Shown here piece by piece: positions 34,648 through 40,629 of a stretch of 40,629 nucleotides of DNA (its first letter is position 1; each line of letters opens with the position of its first letter). The translations under genes were made by a program, and so were the position numbers. Under the pieces are notes generated by a model. It ran no database searches. It was given only the letters and a program-made list of their open reading frames with translations, and had not been told where the DNA came from. Origin of the DNA: Flavobacteriales bacterium (GTDB lineage Bacteria > Bacteroidota > Bacteroidia > Flavobacteriales_F > PHOS-HE28); NCBI GenBank assembly GCA_020852835.1, contig JADZAC010000018.1:1-40629 (forward strand). The letters are read 5' to 3'.

Positions 34648-35865
34648 ATGATGTTCAAAAAGATCGGCCTCATCCGCGAAGGGAAGACCCCGCCCGACCG
34701 CCGCGTACCCCTCACTCCCAAACAATGCCGCGAAGCCATGCTGCAAGGTATTGATGTGGCCGTGCAGCGCAGTCCCGTGCGCGCTTATTCCGATGCCGAG
34801 TACACCGCCATGGATGTGCGCGTCACCGAAGACCTCACCGACCGCGACCTCCTCATCGGCGTAAAGGAGGTTCCCATGGAAATGCTCATGGCGGACAAGG
34901 CCTACCTCTTCTTTTCGCACACCATAAAAAAGCAGCCCGCCAACGCCAAGTTGCTGCATGCCGTGCTGCAGCGGCGGATCACCCTGTTGGACCACGAACT
35001 GCTCACCGACAATACCGGCATGCGGGTGCTGGCCTTCGGCAAATGGGCCGGTGTAGTGGGGGCCTACAATGCCTTCCGCGCATGGGAGGCACACGCCGGG
35101 GAGCAACCTGCCCTGAAGCCCGCCCATGCTTGCCATGATCGCGCGGAGATGGACGGCCATCTTGCCCGCTTTCCCATTCCCAAGGACCTGCGGATCGTGC
35201 TCACCGGCGCGGGGCGCGTGGGCCATGGCGCCATGGAGACCTTGGACCGCGTGGGCATTCAGCGCGTGACTCCGGAAACTTTTCTGCAAGCCGACCACAA
35301 CGGCCCGGTATATACCGTGCTGGACAGCGAGCACATTTACGCCCGCACCGATGGCAAACCCTTCGACCGCGATGCGTTCCATGCCGATCCGCGCGGCCAC
35401 AAGTCCATCTTTCCGCCTTACGCCAACCGTGCCCACATCTACCTGGCATGCCACTACTGGGATGCCCGCGGACCAAAGATCCTCACCGCCGCAGACCTGC
35501 GCGACCCCGGGCTGGGCCTGCGTGTGGTGGCCGACATCAGCTGCGATATCGGCGGGCCTATCGACAGCACGTTGCGCAGCACCACCATTGCCGATCCATT
35601 CCTGGGCTACCAACTTGCTTCCGGCAAGGAATGCCCGGTGGGCGCACCAGGCAGCATCACGGTGATGGCCGTGGACAACCTGCCCTGTGAATTGCCGCGC
35701 GACTCTTCAAAATCCTTCGGCCGCGACCTGCTCACCAACGTGATGCCGCACCTCACGGGGCCCGATGCGCAAGGCATGATCGCCCGGGCCACGATCGCCA
35801 AGGAAGGCAAGCTCACCGAGGCCTATGCGTACTTGGCGGACTATGCCGCCGGAGGCAACAGCTGA
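34648..35865 (+). CDS. NAD(P)-dependent oxidoreductase of the alanine dehydrogenase / LKR-SDH type
   Basis: 405 residues (ATG at 34648 or the next codon, 34651). The start KKIGLIREGKTPPDRRVPLTP is the AlaDH/PNT N-terminal domain pattern (IREGKxPxDRRVxLTP) and LLIGVKEVPMEML is its conserved VKEVP motif. A Rossmann segment RIVLTGAGRVGHGAMETL lies near residue 190, and RVVADISCDIGGPIDSTLRSTTIADP, with VMAVDNLPCELPRDSS, matches the lysine-forming saccharopine-dehydrogenase-like branch that is widespread in Bacteroidota. The reaction is probably reduction or oxidation of an amino-acid-derived imine; saccharopine or alanine are both possible substrates and I cannot choose. Monocistronic and convergent with the SiaB-like gene. 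Confidence 0.85.
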   Translation: MMFKKIGLIREGKTPPDRRVPLTPKQCREAMLQGIDVAVQRSPVRAYSDAEYTAMDVRVTEDLTDRDLLIGVKEVPMEMLMADKAYLFFSHTIKKQPANAKLLHAVLQRRITLLDHELLTDNTGMRVLAFGKWAGVVGAYNAFRAWEAHAGEQPALKPAHACHDRAEMDGHLARFPIPKDLRIVLTGAGRVGHGAMETLDRVGIQRVTPETFLQADHNGPVYTVLDSEHIYARTDGKPFDRDAFHADPRGHKSIFPPYANRAHIYLACHYWDARGPKILTAADLRDPGLGLRVVADISCDIGGPIDSTLRSTTIADPFLGYQLASGKECPVGAPGSITVMAVDNLPCELPRDSSKSFGRDLLTNVMPHLTGPDAQGMIARATIAKEGKLTEAYAYLADYAAGGNS

Positions 35866-35882
35866 CTTGCCGGCACGCCGGG

Positions 35883-36482
35883 TCAGGCTGCGCTTGACGG
35901 CAGCGTTTCCTTGCCGCTGATCCGCAGTTCCAAGGTGAAGTAGGAGGTGAAGGGCCCCATGGGATCGAAGGAGGCCACCATGGGCAAATTACCCTTGCGG
36001 GCCAAGGTGAACAGGCCGAGACCTGCACCGCCGTTCGCCGAATGGCCGCTGTGGGTAAGCAATTTCATGTACTGCTCCTTGATGTCTTCCCGTGCCATGA
36101 GGTTCAAGATCTCCACCCGCTTTGACAGCACCATGGCCGTTGCGCACGGCACCGCATTGCCGGTGGCAAGGCGGTATCCGTGGCGATCATGCACGAGCAA
36201 GGCAAAGGTGGCTTCGCCCAACAAGCCCAGGCCATGGCGGTTCAAGTTGTCCACGGCTTCCACCAACACTTGCAGCATCCGCTTGCGCAGGGGCATGGGA
36301 TCGGCCCTGCTGCGGCTGTGGTCTTCCGCCTGGGCCATCAGTGCGGGCACATGGTCACCGGTTACCAACCCCGAATGCTCAAACACCAGCACGGCGCCCG
36401 GATCGGTCAAAAACCGCATCCTTGTCCACTCCAACCAGCGGTGGCCCAGATCGGGGAGCGGGATCACGGGTTCCATGAGCAT
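35883..36482 (-). CDS. SiaB-family (DUF6272) histidine-kinase-like protein
   Basis: 199 residues (ATG 36482; a second ATG two codons on is equally possible). It has a stand-alone GHKL ATPase domain: the N-box RKRMLQVLVEAVDNLNRHG supplies the Glu/Asn that bind Mg-ATP, and GGAGLGLFTLARKG is the G2 box. There is no sensor domain or phospho-accepting H-box. In Pseudomonas SiaB phosphorylates SiaC in the SiaABCD pathway that controls diguanylate cyclase SiaD; here no SiaA, SiaC or SiaD gene is next to it. A cytoplasmic serine kinase of an anti-sigma-like partner switch is inferred from the family. No convincing promoter box is seen upstream. Confidence 0.8.
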   Translation of the reverse strand: MLMEPVIPLPDLGHRWLEWTRMRFLTDPGAVLVFEHSGLVTGDHVPALMAQAEDHSRSRADPMPLRKRMLQVLVEAVDNLNRHGLGLLGEATFALLVHDRHGYRLATGNAVPCATAMVLSKRVEILNLMAREDIKEQYMKLLTHSGHSANGGAGLGLFTLARKGNLPMVASFDPMGPFTSYFTLELRISGKETLPSSAA

Positions 36483-36613
36483 TGGCTTTTCACAAGTGCT
36501 CTTCAGCAGTTCGCCATCGCAGTGTATTTCAATACGGAACCAAGCCCGGAATTGTTACCCATCCCTGGCCTGGGAACAGCATTCGTGCAGGACCAGGTAA
36601 GCCGATGAATGCC

Positions 36614-36621
36614 TACTTTGC
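36614..36621 (+). promoter_or_regulatory. Candidate -7 element for the DUF2807 lipoprotein gene
   Basis: TACTTTGC, 54 nt before the ATG at 36676, in the 193-bp gap between divergent genes. Confidence 0.35.
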
Positions 36622-36675
36622 GGATCAACCCATTGCATATAGGGTGCCTTACAGCTGCATAAACCGTTCAAGCCC

Positions 36676-37383
36676 ATGAAGATCATTGCCACCGGCCTGC
36701 TCCTTGCCCTGCTCGTTGCAGGGTGCCGGTACACTTGCGTGGAAGCCACCGGGCCGGTGGAAGATCGCCGGATGGAAATTGCACCATTCCAAGCCGTAGC
36801 GGTGAGCGGTGCATCCACGGTGACCTTGGAAAAAGGAGACGTACAGCAAGTGGTGGTCTCCGCGCAGGCCGATGTGATCGACCTGCTGAAGACGGAAGTG
36901 TCCGGCGGGGTGTGGGACATCAGCACCAAGCAGTGCTGGAATTCCGACCACGGCATCCGTGTACGGATCATTACCCCAACCCCGATCACCTCCATCCAAG
37001 TCACCGGCAGCGCGGAAGTGGACGCCGGCAATGTGTTCAGCGTGGAGCGCGCCAAGCTCACCACCTCGGGCAGCGGGTCCATCCGAGTGGCCGAGGTCAA
37101 TGCCAAGGAGCTGGACCTGGGCATTTCCGGCAGCGGGTCCATCACCGTTCGGGGCACCTGCACTGAAATGGACGGACAACTCTCGGGCAGTGGCAACTTG
37201 CAGGCAGCAGACCTCGCCGCCAATGCGGTGCGCCTGGCGGTATCGGGCAGCGGCAACGCCACGGTGAAGGCCATCAGCAGCTTGGATGCCGACGTATCCG
37301 GCAGCGGTGAAGTGCGCTACAGCGGCAAGCCCCAGGTGAAGTCCACCATCTCCGGAAGCGGGTCTGTAACTCCGTTGCCATGA
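36676..37383 (+). CDS. DUF2807 (head GIN domain) lipoprotein
   Basis: 235 residues. The signal MKIIATGLLLALLVAGC gives a lipobox with Cys17, so the protein is membrane anchored. The family pattern is clear: APFQAVAVSGASTVTLEKGD, then a beta-solenoid of ~20-residue rungs each starting with SGSG (LTTSGSGSIRV, LGISGSGSITV, LSGSGNLQA, AVSGSGNATV, DVSGSGEVRY, TISGSGSVTP). The DNA of two rungs repeats GGCAGCGGGTCCATC 60 bp apart, showing recent or selected duplication. Role unknown; DUF2807 proteins are thought to be adhesin-like or bactofilin-like. Its stop overlaps the next gene's ATG (ATGA), implying coupled translation. Confidence 0.88.
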   Translation: MKIIATGLLLALLVAGCRYTCVEATGPVEDRRMEIAPFQAVAVSGASTVTLEKGDVQQVVVSAQADVIDLLKTEVSGGVWDISTKQCWNSDHGIRVRIITPTPITSIQVTGSAEVDAGNVFSVERAKLTTSGSGSIRVAEVNAKELDLGISGSGSITVRGTCTEMDGQLSGSGNLQAADLAANAVRLAVSGSGNATVKAISSLDADVSGSGEVRYSGKPQVKSTISGSGSVTPLP

Positions 37384-38120
37384 ACCATCCGCTCACCCTG
37401 TTGGCCCTGGCCCTCTTGGCCGCCTGTTCCACACCCGAAAGCTCTTCTGCACCTGCGGTACCGGTGGCAGGTGCCAACTCCCTCCCCACCTTTGCCGGTG
37501 CCCGTGCGTTCCATCGGTTGGACCTGCCCAATTTGGCCGACAATGTGCGCGATGATACCCTGCTGATCCACACCACGTACGCCTTGGGAAACGGAGAGTT
37601 CGTAATGGCGGCGATGAACCAGGCCGGCTCACGCGAAGGCTTGCGCCTGATCTTGTACCGCCCACGGCCGGATAGTTCCGCAGAAGTGCTGGCCACCTCC
37701 AAGCCCGCGTATGACAGCGAAGTGATGCTGCCTACCTGTTTCAGCTCCGGAGACACGGCGGACGGCCTTGTCCTGCTGGCCAACTATGGCGCCCGTGACA
37801 GTTGGGGCCAAAACGTCTTCTTGCTGAAGAACCACCGCTTCACCGACCTGGGATGGCTGGACGTGGCCGGGCGCACCTGGGAACACGGCCCCGACGGGCT
37901 GCAGCAGCGCCGGCTCAACCTGGCTCCCATGACCGGGGTGAGCGGCGGCGGCGGCCAGTTCGAATTCACCTTCAACACGGACAGTGTGCTACTGTATGAT
38001 GACCTGGCAGGCAGTACTGAGGTGATGTTTCCTGCCAGCCGGATCCGCTACCGTTACAACGGCAGTAAAATGCAGTTGCTGGTGGACGGCCAGGTCCGCC
38101 AACGACAAGAGCCGCTGTAA
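37380..38120 (+). CDS. Lipoprotein of unknown function, coupled to the DUF2807 gene
   Basis: 246 residues. Signal MNHPLTLLALALLAAC with lipobox LLAAC (Cys16), followed by a Ser/Pro/Ala-rich linker and a single globular domain rich in beta strands (FVMAAMNQAGSREGLRLILYRPRP, VLLANYGARDSWGQNVFLLKNHRFTDLGWLDV, GGGGQFEFTFNTDSVLLYDD, IRYRYNGSKMQLLVDGQ). No family I recognise and no catalytic motif. The ATG overlaps the stop of the DUF2807 gene by 4 nt, so the two lipoproteins are almost certainly made together and may act together. Confidence 0.8.
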   Translation: MNHPLTLLALALLAACSTPESSSAPAVPVAGANSLPTFAGARAFHRLDLPNLADNVRDDTLLIHTTYALGNGEFVMAAMNQAGSREGLRLILYRPRPDSSAEVLATSKPAYDSEVMLPTCFSSGDTADGLVLLANYGARDSWGQNVFLLKNHRFTDLGWLDVAGRTWEHGPDGLQQRRLNLAPMTGVSGGGGQFEFTFNTDSVLLYDDLAGSTEVMFPASRIRYRYNGSKMQLLVDGQVRQRQEPL

Positions 38121-38185
38121 GGGCGCGGTAGCTGGCAAAGCGACCGACCGGGGTTGTGCCGTTCGGCCATCCCTGCGGGAAAAGT

Positions 38186-38197
38186 TATGCGTGCATA
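38186..38197. promoter_or_regulatory. Palindromic operator for the MarR regulator
   Basis: TATGC-GT-GCATA, perfect 5-bp arms with a 2-bp centre, starting 23 bp upstream of the -7 box and so covering the expected -33 region. It resembles the TATGCATGCATA-type sites I recall upstream of MarR/beta-oxidation genes in Flavobacteriia. Confidence 0.55.
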
Positions 38198-38208
38198 GCA
38201 ATTTACTC

Positions 38209-38216
38209 TACCTTCG
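38209..38216 (+). promoter_or_regulatory. Candidate -7 element, near-leaderless, for the marR-fadB unit
   Basis: TACCTTCG, ending 7 nt before the ATG at 38224. Confidence 0.55.
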
Positions 38217-38223
38217 GGCATCC

Positions 38224-38658
38224 ATGAAGCCGGAAGAAACCATCGACCATCCCATCCGTTGGGCATGGCACCGCATCGCACGGCGCTACAATACCGAAGC
38301 CACCAAGCATGGCGGTTCCATGAGCATCGGCTATGCGCTGCTGAACATCGATCCCGAAGGGACGCCCAGCACCAAGCTGGGGCCCAAAATGGGCATGGAG
38401 CCGCACAGCCTCACGCGCACCCTGCGCAACATGGAGGAAAAAGGCCTGGTGCAACGCTTGCCCGACGGAACCGATGGCCGCATGATGCGCATTGTGCTCA
38501 CAGCGGAAGGCAAACGCATGCGGGATGTCAGCAAAGTGGCCGTGATCCGTTTCAACGAGCTGGTGCAGTCCAGCATTCCGGCCCGGGACCTGCACACCTT
38601 CCACGCGGTGATGAACAAGATCAATGAGTTGTTGGACAACGACGAACACTTCAAATGA
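38224..38658 (+). CDS. MarR-family transcriptional regulator
   Basis: 144 residues from ATG 38224 (chosen because the promoter box ends 7 nt before it; the frame begins 11 codons earlier). A winged-helix protein: the recognition region is STKLGPKMGMEPHSLTRTLRNMEEKGLVQRLPDGTDGRMMRIVLTAEGKRM, with the DGRMMRIVLT wing, which is diagnostic of MarR. N- and C-terminal helices form the dimer interface. It probably represses itself and the overlapping beta-oxidation gene until an acyl-CoA or related ligand binds; the ligand is inferred from context only. The stop TGA overlaps the next ATG. Confidence 0.92.
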   Translation: MKPEETIDHPIRWAWHRIARRYNTEATKHGGSMSIGYALLNIDPEGTPSTKLGPKMGMEPHSLTRTLRNMEEKGLVQRLPDGTDGRMMRIVLTAEGKRMRDVSKVAVIRFNELVQSSIPARDLHTFHAVMNKINELLDNDEHFK

Positions 38659-40629
38659 ACAAGAACACGCAACAGCGGCACATCCGCAGGGTCGCCATTC
38701 TGGGCAGCGGGGTGATGGGTTCACGCATCGCCTGCCACTTTGCCAATGCTGGCGCCGAGGTGCTGCTTTTGGACATCGTACCCAAGGAGGGCCCGGACCG
38801 GAACAAGATCGTCAACGACGCCTTGGCCGCCACCCTCAAGAGCAACCCCTCCCCCATCTACGACAAGCGCTTCGCCAAACGGATCACCACGGGCAACTTC
38901 GAGGACGACCTGCAGCGGATCAAGGACTGCGACTGGGTGATCGAAGTGGTGGTTGAACGGCTGGACATCAAACAGCAGGTGCTGGCGAACGTGGAGAAGT
39001 ACCGCACGCCGGGCACCTTGATCACCACGAACACGAGCGGCATCCCCATCCACGCCATCGCCCAAGGGCGCAGTGAAGACTTCCGCAAGCACTTCTGCGG
39101 CACGCACTTCTTCAACCCGCCGCGCTACCTGCCGCTGTTGGAGCTGATCCCGGGCCCGGACACCGATCCCGCAGTGATGGCCTTCCTGGAAGTTTACGGA
39201 CAGCGCGTGCTCGGCAAGGTTGCCGTTCAGGCCAACGACACCCCGGCATTCATCGCCAACCGGATCGGCGTTTACTGCATGCTGGACGCCTTCCACACAG
39301 CGGTGGACATGGGCATGACCGTGGAAGAAGTGGATCGCCTTACCGGCCCGGTGCTCGGGCACCCCAAGAGCGCCACCTTCCGTACGGCCGACGTGATCGG
39401 ATTGGACACCCTGGCCAAGGTGGCCGCCGACCTGAGGACCTACTGCCCCAACGACGAACGCAACGACCTGTTCACACCGCCCACCTTCTTAACGAGCATG
39501 TTGGAGCAAGGCCTGCTGGGCAGCAAAACCGGCAAAGGCTTCTACTTCAAGGACCGCAGCAATCCCAAAGCCGAGATCCTCTCGCTGGACCTGAACACCT
39601 TGGCCTACACCCCGCAGGCCAAGCCCAAGTACGCCACGCTGGAAGCCGCGAAAAAAGAGGACAACCTGCGCAAGCGCATCCCGCTGCTCTATGCGGGCAA
39701 CGACAAGGCCGGTGAATTCTACCGCAAAACCTTTCACGGCCTCTTCGCCTACGTGAGCCATCGCATCCCCGAGATCACCGACGCGCTGTACAAGTTGGAC
39801 GCCGCACTCCGTGCCGGTTTCGGGTGGGAAATGGGCCCCTTTGAAACATGGGATGCGCTCGGCGTGAAGAAGGTATTGGAGCCGGGGGGGGCCAAGGTGG
39901 CACCGTGGGTTGATGAAATGATCGCTGCAGGCCATACTTCCTTCTATAAGATCGAAGGCGGCAACCGCCTCTACTATGATCCCGCGAGCAAGGGCTACAA
40001 ACCCGTGCCGCGCGCGGAAGGCACCATCGTGCTGGCCGACCTGCCCGAGAGCGCGGTGGTGTGGAAGAACAAGGACGTCACCGTGCGCGACCTGGGCGAC
40101 AGCATCCTGTGCGTGAGCTGGAGCAGCAAGATGAACACCTTCGGAGCGGAGGTGATCCAAGGCCTCAACAAGGCCATCGACCTCGCCGAACAGGGCTACA
40201 AGGGCCTGGTGGTGTACAACGACGGCGCGCTCTTCAGCGCGGGCGCCAACGTGGGCATGATCTTCATGATGGCCGTGGAGCAGGAATACGACGACCTGGA
40301 CATGGCCATCCGCACCTTCCAGAACACCATGATGCGGATGCGCCACAGCAGCATCCCCGTGGTTGCCGCGCCGCACCAGCTCTGCCTCGGCGGCGGCACC
40401 GAGCTCTGCCTGCACGCGGACAAGGTGGTGGCGCATGCCGAGACCTACATGGGCCTGGTGGAATTCGGCGTGGGCGTGATCCCCGGCGGCGGTGGTACCA
40501 AGGAATTCGCCCTGCGCCTCAGCGACGAGCTGAATGAAGGCGACATCCGCATCAACGCGCTGCGCGAGCGCTTCCTCACCATCGGCCAGGCCAAAGTGAG
40601 CACCAGCGGCGAAGAGGCGTTCGGCCTCG
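38655..40629 (+). CDS. 3-hydroxyacyl-CoA dehydrogenase / enoyl-CoA hydratase fusion (truncated by window end)
   Basis: At least 658 residues; the frame is open to the window edge and probably lacks ~140 C-terminal residues compared with ~800-residue relatives (FadN/FadB-like). The N-terminal half is a 3-hydroxyacyl-CoA dehydrogenase: RRVAILGSGVMGSRIACHFANAG (NAD Rossmann), THFFNPPRYLPLLELIPG and the GKGFYFK motif of the C-terminal subdomain. The second half starts near residue 440 and is a crotonase-fold hydratase with GLVVYNDGALFSAGANVG, AAPHQLCLGGGTELCLHAD and VEFGVGVIPGGGGTKEF. It carries out two steps of fatty-acid beta-oxidation. ATG overlaps the marR stop (ATGA), so it is translationally coupled to its presumed regulator. 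Confidence 0.93.
   Translation, partial: MNKNTQQRHIRRVAILGSGVMGSRIACHFANAGAEVLLLDIVPKEGPDRNKIVNDALAATLKSNPSPIYDKRFAKRITTGNFEDDLQRIKDCDWVIEVVVERLDIKQQVLANVEKYRTPGTLITTNTSGIPIHAIAQGRSEDFRKHFCGTHFFNPPRYLPLLELIPGPDTDPAVMAFLEVYGQRVLGKVAVQANDTPAFIANRIGVYCMLDAFHTAVDMGMTVEEVDRLTGPVLGHPKSATFRTADVIGLDTLAKVAADLRTYCPNDERNDLFTPPTFLTSMLEQGLLGSKTGKGFYFKDRSNPKAEILSLDLNTLAYTPQAKPKYATLEAAKKEDNLRKRIPLLYAGNDKAGEFYRKTFHGLFAYVSHRIPEITDALYKLDAALRAGFGWEMGPFETWDALGVKKVLEPGGAKVAPWVDEMIAAGHTSFYKIEGGNRLYYDPASKGYKPVPRAEGTIVLADLPESAVVWKNKDVTVRDLGDSILCVSWSSKMNTFGAEVIQGLNKAIDLAEQGYKGLVVYNDGALFSAGANVGMIFMMAVEQEYDDLDMAIRTFQNTMMRMRHSSIPVVAAPHQLCLGGGTELCLHADKVVAHAETYMGLVEFGVGVIPGGGGTKEFALRLSDELNEGDIRINALRERFLTIGQAKVSTSGEEAFGL

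Noticed and set aside
39880-39890. Possible frameshift at the G-run in the fadB-like gene
   Set aside because: Translation through CCG GGG GGG GCC stays in frame with conserved sequence on both sides.

Overview
The window is chromosomal DNA from a GC-rich member of the Bacteroidota, most likely a Flavobacteriales-like lineage (inferred). The evidence is type IX secretion (T9SS) C-terminal sorting domains, a TonB-dependent receptor with an N-terminal carboxypeptidase-like domain, a Bacteroidota-style LptD, the rpsF-rpsR-rplI ribosomal operon, a DPP7-type S46 peptidase, and repeated TAnnTTTG-like -7 promoter elements in place of sigma70 -10 boxes. Almost no start codon has a Shine-Dalgarno sequence. 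Gene content is mostly housekeeping and no complete mobile element is visible.

Layout. 1-929 is the 3' part of lptD. 930-5280 is the most accessory-looking stretch: two minus-strand T9SS cargo genes and non-coding DNA, bounded by two 100-bp copies of the lptD 3' end. 5281-7608 is a TonB-dependent receptor. 7856-12751 is pyrG, yidC, an EI24/CysZ-like membrane protein and a small exported protein. 12819-15790 (minus) is an S46 dipeptidyl-peptidase and a DUF6438 lipoprotein. 15929-18491 is purB, a DinB-family protein (minus) and a conserved protein of unknown function. 18556-23331 (minus) is lhgO, an Atg22-like MFS transporter, an OmpA-family protein and an outer-membrane beta-barrel. 23480-28432 (minus) is aconitase, a ThrE-like exporter and rplI/rpsR/rpsF. 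28620-33923 (plus) is dnaX, NADP-type icd, a GT22-like mannosyltransferase and a small beta-barrel protein. 34069-34462 (minus) is tmRNA. 34648-36482 is an AlaDH/LKR-SDH-like oxidoreductase and a SiaB-like kinase (minus). 36676-38120 is a two-gene lipoprotein unit. 38224-40629 is a MarR regulator coupled to a truncated fadB-like gene for fatty-acid beta-oxidation.

How genes work together. acn, icd and lhgO all feed isocitrate/2-oxoglutarate metabolism. LptD, YidC, the OmpA protein, the barrels and the TonB receptor build or use the envelope. The MarR gene probably controls itself and the overlapping beta-oxidation gene through a palindromic operator.

The observations most worth following are: (1) the duplicated lptD tail flanking the T9SS cargo cassette; (2) a nine-A slippage tract in dnaX with immediate stops in both alternative frames, predicting a short gamma subunit; (3) a genome-style promoter TAnnTTyG placed 4-7 nt before many ATGs, predicting leaderless mRNAs; (4) a G-rich GTAGGGYG repeat family starting at stop codons; (5) a second partial copy of the tmRNA 3' end beside the tmRNA gene.
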